From: Frankiaceae bacterium
GTDB lineage: Bacteria; Actinomycetota; Actinomycetes; JAFAQI01
Assembly (NCBI GenBank): GCA_019239875.1
Contig: JAFAZI010000124.1
Span: 1-41,937 of the forward strand
DNA: 41,937 bases
Direction of reading: 5' to 3'
This document shows, piece after piece, positions 8,199 to 16,339 of this stretch; position 1 is the stretch's first letter; each line of letters starts with the position of its first letter. The notes beneath the pieces were generated by a model. It searched no databases and was not told the DNA's origin. It saw only the letters and a list, made by a program, of their open reading frames with translations. Both the position numbers and the translations under genes were made by a program.

Positions 8199-9044
8199 AT
8201 GAGCGAAGCCAGAACGGTGGCCGTGATCACCGGCGGTGCCGGCGGAATGGGTCTTGCCACGGCCAAGATCATGGGCACGAATCACCGTCTGCTGCTCAGC
8301 GACGTCAGCGATGACCGTCTCGACGCGGCGGTGGCAGAGCTGCGGGCCGCGGGGGTCGACGCCGATGCAACCCGCTGCGACGTCACAGATGGCGACTCGG
8401 TACGCGCGTTGGTGGAGCGGGCGAGATCGCTCGGTGAGGTTGTCGCGGTCGTGCACACCGCAGGCGTGAGCCCCCAGATGGGCGGCCCGGAGATGATGCT
8501 GCGGATCAACGCGCTCGGGACGGTGGCCGTCACCGCGGCGTTCCTTGCCGGGGCAGCACCCGGGTTCCGCATCGTGAACGTCGCCTCGATGTCGGCGTAC
8601 ATGTCGCCCCGGGCCGCCATGCCTCGGGGCACGTACAAGTACGCCTTGACTGATCCCGAGCGCTTTGTCTCGAAGGTGATGCGCCGCTTGCGGATCACCG
8701 GCGAGGAGCAGCGGTCCGGCTTCGCCTACGCCATCAGCAAGAACTTCGTCGTGTGGCACGCCAAGAAGATGGCGTCGGAGTTCGGCGCCCGCGGGGCGCG
8801 CATCGTCTCGGTGTCGCCCGGATCGATCGACACACCGATGGGACGGCTCGAGCAAGATCACGGCGCTGGACAGATGTTGCGGTTCGCCGCACTCAAGCGG
8901 TTCGGTCGCGTCGAGGAGATCGCCGAGGTCCTGGCGTTCTGCGCGAGCAACAAGGCCGGCTACCTGACCGGTACCGACATCCTGTGCGACGGCGGTGTGG
9001 TGGCTGGGGTCCGGTTGAAGGACCTGCTGTCCGTCGGCCGCTGA
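8199..9044 (+). CDS. Short-chain dehydrogenase/reductase with extended active-site loop
   Basis: 281 aa. ATG 8199 is preferred because GGGAG (8190-8194) lies just upstream; an in-frame GTG at 8181 would add six residues. Cofactor motif TGGAGGMG (11-18), catalytic Ser130 or Ser132, Tyr177 and Lys181 (YAISK). The Ser-Tyr distance is 45-47 residues instead of the usual 12-13, because a charged insert separates them. A comparable long insert is known in the 3-alpha-hydroxysteroid dehydrogenase/carbonyl reductase of Comamonas (Ser114/Tyr155), so a bulky substrate such as a steroid or hydroxylated terpenoid is plausible. Last gene of the catabolic operon; probably oxidises the alcohol made by the P450 or Rieske enzyme. 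Confidence 0.9.
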   Translation: MSEARTVAVITGGAGGMGLATAKIMGTNHRLLLSDVSDDRLDAAVAELRAAGVDADATRCDVTDGDSVRALVERARSLGEVVAVVHTAGVSPQMGGPEMMLRINALGTVAVTAAFLAGAAPGFRIVNVASMSAYMSPRAAMPRGTYKYALTDPERFVSKVMRRLRITGEEQRSGFAYAISKNFVVWHAKKMASEFGARGARIVSVSPGSIDTPMGRLEQDHGAGQMLRFAALKRFGRVEEIAEVLAFCASNKAGYLTGTDILCDGGVVAGVRLKDLLSVGR

Positions 9045-9089
9045 TCGCCAGTCCAGCTCGACGGGGCGCGTTTGGTCAGTGATGGATCA

Positions 9090-9443
9090 TCAGACCGGCT
9101 GCCACAGCTCGATCCGGTTGCCTTCAGGGTCCGTGACCCATGCGAATCTCCCTACCCCGTCCATCTCTTGGACGTCGTCGGACACGACGGCATTCCGCTC
9201 GCGCAGCTGAGCGAGCATCGCATCGAGATCGCTGACGCGGAAGTTGAGCATGGTCTGCTGGTTGCGGTTGCCGAAGTAGTCCGTGTCCGACTCGAACGTG
9301 GCGATCACCGTCGGCCCGGCCACGGGCTGCCACAGCCCATGTTCATCCGTCTCCAGCCCCAGGCAGTCCCGGTACCAAGCGCCGAGGCCGTCTGGGTCCT
9401 GGGCACGCAGGAAGTACCCGCCGATTCCTTGCACGTGTTCCAT
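9090..9443 (-). CDS. VOC (glyoxalase/bleomycin-resistance fold) protein
   Basis: 117 aa, a single vicinal-oxygen-chelate domain: beta-alpha-beta-beta-beta repeat beginning GIGGYFLRAQDPDGLGAWYRDCLGL and ending AWVTDPEGNRIELWQPV, where the Glu of IELW is the usual metal ligand of the second half. The first metal position, commonly His, is not obvious. Such short proteins act as dimers and can be isomerases, dioxygenases or resistance proteins; no specific role can be assigned. It is convergent with the catabolic operon (45-base gap) and lies 24 bases after the protease gene on the same strand, so it may be read through from that promoter. Confidence 0.85.
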   Translation of the reverse strand: MEHVQGIGGYFLRAQDPDGLGAWYRDCLGLETDEHGLWQPVAGPTVIATFESDTDYFGNRNQQTMLNFRVSDLDAMLAQLRERNAVVSDDVQEMDGVGRFAWVTDPEGNRIELWQPV

Positions 9444-9467
9444 GTCGTGATCGTGTCACTCCAGGAC

Positions 9468-12400
9468 TCAATGACGTCGCGGCACCTCGGGGAGCTGCAC
9501 ACCGATCGCATAGGCGAGGCGATGTGTGCGGGCCAGCGACGGCGCGAACGCGCGGTGATGGCCGCGGCCCGCCTGGATGAAGTAGTCCACACCGGAGGGG
9601 GTCGCAGCGTGCCCAGGGATCTTCGCGACGTAGACACCGTGCGGCCCGGTCCGGCGCATCCGGACCGAGCGGTAGGACTTGCCGTGGGTGCGGTAGTGCA
9701 GTGTCACGGCGCCGACGTGGCGACCGACGGCGATCGCGGTGATCGGCGTCGAGCGACCGCTGACCTGGTCACGTACCGACACGTCGTAGATGACAGGCGA
9801 CGCCGACCGGGCATGGAACCCATGCAGCTTCACATGGAAGTGACGCATCGCGGCACGAACGATCCGCACCGAGGTCGCGGCATTCGTGTCCTGCCCCAGG
9901 TTGAAGCCCAGCGTGATCGTCTTGAAGTGGTGGTGCTTCGCGTCGCCATTGACGGCAGTGCCGAGCCATGGCTTGGCGGTGGGCCGGATCGCCGGGAAGT
10001 CCTTGCGTTTCGCTGACACGACACCCGAGACCTTGCCGTAGGGCCGCACGGTCGTGCCGACCGCCGTCTCGGCCTTGCTCGACAATGCGCCGAAGTCGAC
10101 GAACGGGCGGATCATCTCGGGTGCGATCCGGCCTTTGATGCCCTTCAGCAGACCGCGACCGGTCACCTTGACCGGCTTCTCCTGAGTCGCCGTGTACGAC
10201 GAGTTGGGAGTCACGGTGCCGAGATAGTGCGCACCGAAGTTGACCTGACCGGTCGTCGACTGCGGCGTCGACGCGGTCTGCCCGATTCCCATGGCGTCGA
10301 TCAGTCGGTTGGAGCTGAACAGCACCTTGCCGCCGTGATCGAGGTACTTGGTGACGACGGCCTGGTCCTGGAAGTTCAGCTGACCGATGTAACGGTCGGT
10401 GCCGGCCTCCCAGACGACCGCCGCGTAACGGCGCAACGTCTTGTACTGCGGGTGCGCCGTCACCACGGCGTACCGGATCCCGAGTGAGGCCAGAGCGCCG
10501 GTGACAGCCCGCTCCTGGTTGAGCAGGCCGTCGTCGTCGACGACGAGCACCCGGCCGCGCTTTGCGGTGTGCGCAACGCGCGGTCCTGCCCAGCCCTCGG
10601 ACATCTGCACGTTGTTGCCCTTGTCGGCATCGTGGCGGCCATGGGCGCGTCGCACACTCGTGTACAGGTGATAGGCACCCTCATGTGCTGGCCGATACGT
10701 GAACGACACGTTCTTGCGGCTGAATGCACCGAGCTTGACCTGCCGCCTCGCGACGACGTGCCCGTGCGCCGAGTTGCTGCGGACGGTTACGGTGACCCGG
10801 CCCGCAGCCTTGCCGCCGTTAGAGAACACGGGCACGGCGAGGCGGTTGCGTTGGCCAGCCGAGACCGCGTTCGTCCCGTTGTGACTGTTGTGTGCGCCGC
10901 TGACGAAGCCGGGTGAGACGTCGGCTCGGTGCTTGAGGTTGACGACATCCAGCGTGATCGAGTTGTTGCGGCTCGTGTCCTGCTGCTCGTCGAGACCGTC
11001 GTCATACTTCCGCGGCCCGATGTTCGTGAACGCCCACCCAGTCGGCTTGCGGCTCCAGTTCGACCAGGTGTCTGCTGCACCCTCGGTGGTGTACGAACCA
11101 GGCCCGGTGAAACGCACGGTGCCGGTCCATTGGAGGCATCCGGCGAAGTCCCCGACGGTGGCGGTCCACTTTCCTGGCATCGGGTTCTTGACCGAGTACG
11201 ACTCCTGCTCGCCGGCGCCGGTCGAGTCGGTCTCCGGCGTCGTCTTGCCCTTGGGGTCGGTGAGGCTGAGCGTGCAGTCGCCGGCCGGGTTCGTGCTGCC
11301 CACGGTGACCGTCATCGCGGCGTTGTTGGGGTTCTTGTCGACCGTGAAGTCCTGGCTGCTCGTGGCAGCCGGTGGTGTCGTGCCGCCGAGGTCGATCGGG
11401 TTCTGCGGATCACCCTTCGCAGGCTCGTCTCCCGGGGGCAGCTTGTGGGTGCCCGACGTGATACCTGTCGCAGCCCCCTGGAGGAGATCGCTCGGGTTGC
11501 CGCGGGAGTAGTTGAGCTGGAGCTCCTGGGTGTTGTCGTTCTGGTCGAACTCCTCGAGATCCATCTGGTAGCGCGTGGTGTCGGTCTCGGCGTCGTTCCC
11601 GCCGTACAGCGTGTTCGACCGTTTCCAGTAGTCGAAGTGCCAGACCGCCAGCCCGGAACTGTGCTGCTTGCGGTCGAAGATCGCGCCGCGGGTCTCGCCC
11701 TTGTGCTCAGGACCTGCGTGGGCCATCCGCGCGATGTTCTCGACGTAGAAGCCTTCCACGACGTACTTGTGGGTCTTCGGGTCCTTCGCCAGACCCGTCA
11801 CGTCGAACTCGCTCCACGTGTGGCCGACCTTGTCGGTCTCGCCGAGCTTGACCTCATAAGTGGGTACGAGCAGGAGGTTCGGGTCGGTCTGCTTAACGGA
11901 GTAGTGCCTGCTCGGGAAGACCGTCCGCGGCTGGAGCCGTACGTGCCGCAGGCTCTTGTGCACGATCCGCGGCTTCAACCAGCCCTGGAAGACCCGGGTT
12001 GCCGGGTTCTGCATGGCCGGGTTCGAGCCGGACGGATTCCCCAAGTACGACCCGCCCGACATGATGTCGAAGTCGCCGGTGCCGACAGAGTTGTACGACG
12101 TGTCGTAGTAGTCGGGCTCGCCGAGCGAGTGCGCCATCTCATGGCTCGCGACGCCGATGGTCAACGGGTCTGCGGGCGACTCCGCCTCGGCGATCGTCAG
12201 CACCCGGTCGACGGTGACGCCGTCGTTGGTGGGCGCCCCGACCCGACTGAGCGTTCCGGGCGGTAGCCCGAGCGTCTGCTCGACGAGAGCGCCCGCGCCC
12301 AGCGTCGCCTGCGCGGCATGCGACCACGTGTTGCACGGATCGCCGGTGACCGCCATGTCGTCGCCGGAGTGGATGATGATGGTGAAGTCGACCTTGCCGT

Positions 12401-13316
12401 CACCGTTGTTGTCGTACTTCGAGAAGTCCACCGTGGGGTCTGCCAGCGGCAGCACCTCGGCCGCCATGCCGATCGCGCCACCACCGCCGGCCTGCACGGC
12501 GGTTCCGAGCGGGTCACCGTCGGTGATCGGCTGCGGCTCGCCGATGTCGCCGTAGTAGCACCGATCGGTGCGCGAGCGGTTCGAGGTGAAGGGGCCGTAG
12601 ACGTCGATCTTGACCAGGAACTGGCCGAACGACGACTCCCAGTAGAACTGGGTGACCGAGCCGCGTGGGTTGCCACCGAAGCCGCTGAGGAGCTTCTTGA
12701 AGTACTTGCGGTTGTGGCCCTTCTGGAACTGCGGTTCCGTCTGGCCCTTCTTCGGGTCCCACCAGGTGGCGAAGAGCAGAGCGGGGACGCGGAACACTCG
12801 CGGCTTGCCTTCGGCGGCGGCCTTCAACTGGGCGTTGTACGAAGCGACCTGGAGCTGCCGCTGGATCGAGTCACGAATCTCCTGCTCGGCGGGCGAGATC
12901 TTCGTGGTCTGCCGACCGGCATGCGGCGCGAGGCCACGGGGCACCGCGCCGTGACCGACGATGACGTTCGACAGTCGCAGCGAGCCGTTCGCGTCGCGCC
13001 CGAGGACGTACCGGTAGTAGCCGTCCGCACCCCGGCCGATGCTGAAGCCGCCCGGCACCGTCTCGAACAGGCCGCCCTTCGTCGCGGGCGTCAGGCGAGC
13101 GCGGATCAGCTTGCCGTTGGGCTGGCGCACCAGCTGCACGCCTGCGCTCGCGGGCGCGAAGTCCGGCGCAACGGCGGGCTTGGCGACGGCGACGGCGGCC
13201 GGATGCGGCGCGCTGGCTGCTGCGGCGGGGGCAATGGCAACCGCGCCGCCGGCCAGCATCGAGGCGGTGGCAAGCCCGACGGCGAGACGCCGTCCGGTGG
13301 TGGGTGTAGAACGCAT
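9468..13316 (-). CDS. Large secreted M6-family metalloprotease (immune inhibitor A-like)
   Basis: 1282 aa with an N-terminal signal peptide (RR at 9-10, hydrophobic stretch about 11-35, Ala-rich cleavage region). The M6 catalytic motif HEMAHSLGEPD places zinc ligands at H392, H396 and probably D402, with E393 as general base. After the catalytic part come a PPC-like beta domain with a Cys pair (about 640-745), a CARDB/Ig-like domain (about 790-890), a Rossmann-like domain beginning GRVLVVDDDG (about 905-1010), and a C-terminal Ig-like beta domain. No sortase motif or terminal membrane helix, so it is probably released. It is clearly longer than Bacillus InhA (roughly 800 aa). Likely role: extracellular protein degradation. 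GGGGG lies about eight bases before the ATG. Confidence 0.93.
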   Translation of the reverse strand: MRSTPTTGRRLAVGLATASMLAGGAVAIAPAAAASAPHPAAVAVAKPAVAPDFAPASAGVQLVRQPNGKLIRARLTPATKGGLFETVPGGFSIGRGADGYYRYVLGRDANGSLRLSNVIVGHGAVPRGLAPHAGRQTTKISPAEQEIRDSIQRQLQVASYNAQLKAAAEGKPRVFRVPALLFATWWDPKKGQTEPQFQKGHNRKYFKKLLSGFGGNPRGSVTQFYWESSFGQFLVKIDVYGPFTSNRSRTDRCYYGDIGEPQPITDGDPLGTAVQAGGGGAIGMAAEVLPLADPTVDFSKYDNNGDGKVDFTIIIHSGDDMAVTGDPCNTWSHAAQATLGAGALVEQTLGLPPGTLSRVGAPTNDGVTVDRVLTIAEAESPADPLTIGVASHEMAHSLGEPDYYDTSYNSVGTGDFDIMSGGSYLGNPSGSNPAMQNPATRVFQGWLKPRIVHKSLRHVRLQPRTVFPSRHYSVKQTDPNLLLVPTYEVKLGETDKVGHTWSEFDVTGLAKDPKTHKYVVEGFYVENIARMAHAGPEHKGETRGAIFDRKQHSSGLAVWHFDYWKRSNTLYGGNDAETDTTRYQMDLEEFDQNDNTQELQLNYSRGNPSDLLQGAATGITSGTHKLPPGDEPAKGDPQNPIDLGGTTPPAATSSQDFTVDKNPNNAAMTVTVGSTNPAGDCTLSLTDPKGKTTPETDSTGAGEQESYSVKNPMPGKWTATVGDFAGCLQWTGTVRFTGPGSYTTEGAADTWSNWSRKPTGWAFTNIGPRKYDDGLDEQQDTSRNNSITLDVVNLKHRADVSPGFVSGAHNSHNGTNAVSAGQRNRLAVPVFSNGGKAAGRVTVTVRSNSAHGHVVARRQVKLGAFSRKNVSFTYRPAHEGAYHLYTSVRRAHGRHDADKGNNVQMSEGWAGPRVAHTAKRGRVLVVDDDGLLNQERAVTGALASLGIRYAVVTAHPQYKTLRRYAAVVWEAGTDRYIGQLNFQDQAVVTKYLDHGGKVLFSSNRLIDAMGIGQTASTPQSTTGQVNFGAHYLGTVTPNSSYTATQEKPVKVTGRGLLKGIKGRIAPEMIRPFVDFGALSSKAETAVGTTVRPYGKVSGVVSAKRKDFPAIRPTAKPWLGTAVNGDAKHHHFKTITLGFNLGQDTNAATSVRIVRAAMRHFHVKLHGFHARSASPVIYDVSVRDQVSGRSTPITAIAVGRHVGAVTLHYRTHGKSYRSVRMRRTGPHGVYVAKIPGHAATPSGVDYFIQAGRGHHRAFAPSLARTHRLAYAIGVQLPEVPRRH

Positions 13317-13450
13317 TGAGATGCCCCCAAGGCATTTTCGATCTGGATAACGGTCGAGGTTCGTGCGCCAGTTTCGCCAGGACGCCGCGAATTCCTGCCC
13401 TACGGCGGCCTCACCAACGAGCCAGCGAGAGCATCACGCTACGCGGCCGG

Positions 13451-13456
13451 GATAAT
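13451..13456 (+). promoter_or_regulatory. Possible -10 element upstream of SDR
   Basis: GATAAT stands out in GC-rich DNA 31 bases before the GTG of the SDR gene and fits a sigma-70-type -10 hexamer. No convincing -35 is seen about 17 bases upstream. The 170-base gap it lies in must also hold the promoter of the divergent protease gene, which was not recognised. Confidence 0.3.
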
Positions 13457-13486
13457 CGATCTTCCGGAGCGAGTGAACGGGGCGCC

Positions 13487-14275
13487 GTGACGAAGATCGA
13501 CAAGTACGGACCGTGGGCGATAGTCGCCGGCGCGTCGGACGGCACCGGTCAGGCCTTCGCGGAGGAGCTCGCGCGGCACGGCGTGAACGTCGTCATGGTG
13601 GCTCGCCGCAAAGCGTTGCTCGAGGCGGTCGCAGGCCAGCTTCCGGTGGCGACGCGGGTCGTGGAGCTCGACCTCAGTGACCCCGGCGCGATCGACGCGC
13701 TGGCGCAGGCCACCAGCGACCTCGAGATCGGGCTGCTCATCTACAACGCGGGTGGTGACGGCGTGAACCTGCCGCTGCTCGACCGCGACATCGCGGAGCT
13801 TCGCGGCTTCGTCCGGCGTAACTGCATGGCGGTCATGGAGGCCTGCCACCACTTCGGCGGCCTGATGCGCTCGCGCCGGCGCGGGGGAGTCGTGCTCGTC
13901 ACTTCTGGTGCCGCGTGGTGCGGCGGCAAGGGCCTGGCGCCGTACGGTGCGACCAAGGCGTTCGACCTGATCCTCGCGGAGTCGCTCTGGGCCGAGTGGC
14001 GGGACGATGGCGTCGACGTCCTCGCCTTGGTGCTCGGCGCCACTGACACGCCGTCGCTGCGTCGATCGCTCGCGCGGCTTGGTGGTCAGCTCGACGGTCT
14101 CGCCGACCCGGGGGCAGTCGCCACGGCGGCGATCGCTCATCTCGGCGACGGTCCGACCTGGAGCTACGGCATGCCGGATGAGCGCGGTCCGTCACCGCTC
14201 GGTGCCCTGCCGCGCCGGGAGGCCGTGGAGCTGATGAGCGCGGGCTCGGCGGCACTGCACGCACCGCGGGAATGA
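13487..14275 (+). CDS. Short-chain dehydrogenase/reductase
   Basis: 262 aa from GTG 13487; earlier in-frame codons give sequence unlike the family. Classical SDR: cofactor motif GASDGTG (15-21), YNAGG, catalytic S140, Y153 and K157 (SGAAWCGGKGLAPYGATK) with normal 13-residue Ser-Tyr spacing. The R-R-K stretch after the second beta strand (MVARRK) favours NADP(H). Function unknown. It is divergent from the secreted protease and convergent with tRNA-Lys, so it appears monocistronic. Confidence 0.9.
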   Translation: MTKIDKYGPWAIVAGASDGTGQAFAEELARHGVNVVMVARRKALLEAVAGQLPVATRVVELDLSDPGAIDALAQATSDLEIGLLIYNAGGDGVNLPLLDRDIAELRGFVRRNCMAVMEACHHFGGLMRSRRRGGVVLVTSGAAWCGGKGLAPYGATKAFDLILAESLWAEWRDDGVDVLALVLGATDTPSLRRSLARLGGQLDGLADPGAVATAAIAHLGDGPTWSYGMPDERGPSPLGALPRREAVELMSAGSAALHAPRE

Positions 14276-14372
14276 CCGACGAGCTGACGGCTCGACTCGT
14301 GAGTCGCTAGCGCCGCGGGGACGTCGCGCACGGCTCACGACCCTTGCGACCCGAAGTCACACGCTTGCAGAG

Positions 14373-14446
14373 TGCGCCGCCAGGGACTCGAACCCCGGAC
14401 CCGCTGATTAAGAGTCAGCTGCTCTAACCAACTGAGCTAGCGGCGC
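14373..14446 (-). tRNA. tRNA-Lys (anticodon CUU)
   Basis: On the minus strand the sequence folds as a full cloverleaf: acceptor stem GCGCCGC/GCGGCGC (seven pairs), D-arm GCTC/GAGC, anticodon stem GCTGA/TCAGC with loop CTCTTAA (anticodon CTT), T-arm around TTCGAGT, discriminator A. CCA is not encoded. No integrase or direct repeat flanks it. Confidence 0.97.
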
Positions 14447-14542
14447 GTCGACATCGACACTAGCAGCGGTCTCACGCCGCTCGCGAACGCGAATTCGCTG
14501 ACCACTGTCGAAGGAATCGCTTGGATGCAGGAGGATTGCGGC

Positions 14543-15013
14543 ATGGCTGACAAGCACCTCGAGGTATCCGAGACGATCAACGCCGATCCGACGACGCTGT
14601 ATGAGCTGGTCGCCAACCTCCCCGAGATGGGGAAGCTCAGCCCTGAGAACACCGGCGGCAAATGGGTCGGTGGTGCCAGCGGGCCCGAGGTCGGTGCTCG
14701 GTTCCGCGGCAACAACCAGGCCGGCTGGCGCCGCTGGTCCACCTCGGTGAAGATCACCGAAGCCGACCCTGGCAAGCGGTTCGCGTTCCATGTGAGCTTC
14801 GCCGGCGTGCCGATCGCTGACTGGACGTATGAGTTCGAAGCATCCGGCACGTTGACCACGGTCCGTGAGATGTGGGACGACCGGCGACCAGGATGGATGG
14901 ACAAGCTGTCCGGCGTCGTGATGGGCGTACCGGACCGGCCCGGTCACAACCAGGAGAACATGGCGCAGACGCTCAGCAACCTGAAGCGGCTCAGCGAAGC
15001 CGCCGCCCCGTAG
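14543..15013 (+). CDS. SRPBCC-fold protein (polyketide cyclase/dehydrase-like)
   Basis: 156 aa. ATG 14543 is preferred over an in-frame ATG at 14525 because a perfect AGGAGG (14529-14534) stands eight bases upstream. START/Bet v1-like fold: KHLEVSETINADPTTLYELVANLPEMGKLSPEN at the N-terminus, a long beta sheet with RFRGNNQAGWRRWSTSVKI, and an amphipathic C-terminal helix (NMAQTLSNLKRL). Members bind hydrophobic ligands in a helix-grip pocket; many actinomycete copies are of unknown role. Single gene, transcribed away from tRNA-Lys. Confidence 0.85.
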   Translation: MADKHLEVSETINADPTTLYELVANLPEMGKLSPENTGGKWVGGASGPEVGARFRGNNQAGWRRWSTSVKITEADPGKRFAFHVSFAGVPIADWTYEFEASGTLTTVREMWDDRRPGWMDKLSGVVMGVPDRPGHNQENMAQTLSNLKRLSEAAAP

Positions 15014-15043
15014 GAGTCGGCCACCTGGCGGTCGGCCATGTAG

Positions 15044-15595
15044 TCAGTCAGTCGGCCACGCCGCCTGCATGAGTGGGCGCAGGTCGACGTTGGAGAACTC
15101 CGACCCGTCGGACTCGATCCGATGCCTGACGTACGACGCGATCTCGCGCCGAAGCTCGTTGTCGATGTCGCCGACCCGGCCGAGCACCTTCGCCGGCAGG
15201 CCCTGAGCCCGCACCGACACCGTGACGTCGTGCCGGGCCGGGGGGATCGGCTCGATGCAGATCGACAACGGCGCCTCGAGATGGACCTTGATCACGATCC
15301 GGACCGACGCGCGGGCCTTGTAGCGGTGATGGGTGCCGGCGACGATGACGTCGACCTGGAGGTCCACGGGCAGGGTGACCGCGTAGGTGAGCGGCTCGTC
15401 GCCGGTCTTCTCGATGACGGGATCGCCGACGTCCCCGGTTGCCGAAGCGCTGGCGACACCGCCCGGCCCTGCGGCCATCGGCCCGACCTTGACGATCCCA
15501 CCCGCGACGCCCCGGATCACGCTGCTGATCCGCTCGGGGGTGACTGCTTCGTGCACGAACGCCGCGCCGAACTGCTCGTAGGTCATGGAGCTCAC
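15044..15595 (-). CDS. Conserved hypothetical protein, partner of TetR regulator
   Basis: 183 aa, no signal peptide, membrane helix or cysteine. Predicted mainly beta in the middle (YAVTLPVDLQVDVIVAG, RYKARASVRIVIKVHLEAP) and alpha-helical at the C-terminus (DIDNELRREIASYVRHRIE). I do not recognise a named family with confidence; the alternating hydrophobic strands resemble a lipid-binding beta-sandwich, which is only a guess. The GTG start overlaps the tetR stop (GTGA), so the pair is co-translated; an ATG nine bases inside is an alternative start. The link with tetR and the divergent mce operon suggests a role in, or co-regulation with, lipid uptake. Confidence 0.75.
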   Translation of the reverse strand: MSSMTYEQFGAAFVHEAVTPERISSVIRGVAGGIVKVGPMAAGPGGVASASATGDVGDPVIEKTGDEPLTYAVTLPVDLQVDVIVAGTHHRYKARASVRIVIKVHLEAPLSICIEPIPPARHDVTVSVRAQGLPAKVLGRVGDIDNELRREIASYVRHRIESDGSEFSNVDLRPLMQAAWPTD

Positions 15596-16236
15596 GAGAT
15601 CCCCCTCAAGAAGGTTGCGACGTCGTCGTCGGTGCGCCCCACGGCCGCCAGGGCGTTGTACAGCTGGTCGAGCAAGAAGTCCTCGACGACCTGCCGGTCG
15701 AGATCGCGATGGCTCAGCCAGTCCAGCCCCGCGGCCTCCGCACCGGCGATCCAGGCGTGTAGCGCGAGCCGCAGCTGCGGTGTCGCGGCGCGTCGTCCCA
15801 TGCCGTCGACCAGCCGGTCGAACAGCGCCGCTCGGACCTCGGCGACAATCTCCCCGACGGCGCCTGCCTGCGAGGCAGGGTCGCCGCGCAGCAATGCCTG
15901 GAACCCAGCGGCGTGCTCCTCGGCGAAGTCGAAGTATCCGTGGATCGCCTGGACGATTCGCGCGAGGGGCGTGCCGTTGCGCGGCGGATCGAGCCGAGTG
16001 AGGAACTCGTCTGCTGCGCGCCGCATCGCCTCGGCGTAGATGTCGGCTCGGTTGCCGAAGTAGCGATAGGCCAGTGCTCGTGACACGCCTGCCTGTCGGG
16101 CGATGTCGTCCAGCGTGACGTCGTCGGCGGGCTGTGAGCTGAACAGGACGAGGGCGGCATCGATCAACTCGTGGCGCCGGTCGGCGACGGCAAGGCGGCG
16201 CCGACGCGGCGTCGGTGCGGTGCTCACTGCTGGCAC
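15592..16236 (-). CDS. TetR-family transcriptional regulator
   Basis: 214 aa. N-terminal helix-turn-helix at about residues 20-65: RRHELIDAALVLFSS, VTLDDIARQAGVSRALAYRYFGNRADIYAEAM, followed by an all-helical ligand-binding domain with aromatic and Leu-rich helices. TetR repressors of mce loci respond to lipids, sterols or acyl-CoA (for example KstR and Mce3R families). Here the gene is divergent from yrbEA, and an inverted repeat in the 103-base gap is its probable operator, controlling both directions. A GTG four codons downstream is an alternative start. Confidence 0.93.
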   Translation of the reverse strand: MPAVSTAPTPRRRRLAVADRRHELIDAALVLFSSQPADDVTLDDIARQAGVSRALAYRYFGNRADIYAEAMRRAADEFLTRLDPPRNGTPLARIVQAIHGYFDFAEEHAAGFQALLRGDPASQAGAVGEIVAEVRAALFDRLVDGMGRRAATPQLRLALHAWIAGAEAAGLDWLSHRDLDRQVVEDFLLDQLYNALAAVGRTDDDVATFLRGIS

Positions 16237-16258
16237 TGCTGACCCTTTCCTGGACTTA

Positions 16259-16277
16259 AGTAGATCAGTAGTCTACT
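16259..16277. promoter_or_regulatory. Inverted repeat, probable TetR operator
   Basis: AGTAGA-TCAGTAG-TCTACT: six-base perfect arms around a seven-base spacer, in an A/T-rich island between tetR and yrbEA. The core TAGATCAGTAGTCTA also contains partial repeats of GTAG. Position 23 bases upstream of tetR and 63 upstream of yrbEA suits repression of both promoters. Binding protein inferred from context only. Confidence 0.6.
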
Positions 16278-16339
16278 AATCGCCCGGGTGACATAGTGTC
16301 CACCGTCATTCACCAGCGAGGGGCGCATGTCGGTGACGC

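Noticed and set aside
10929-12266. 445-codon plus-strand open frame
   Set aside because: Antisense to the M6 protease; no start signal and no recognisable domain.
14294-14306. Small dyad around CGACT-CGTG-AGTCG as terminator of the SDR gene
   Set aside because: Only five pairs with a four-base loop and no T-tract; chance is likely in GC-rich sequence.
14373-14446. tRNA-Lys as integration site of a genomic island
   Set aside because: No integrase gene, no duplicated tRNA 3' end and no change in codon style on either side.
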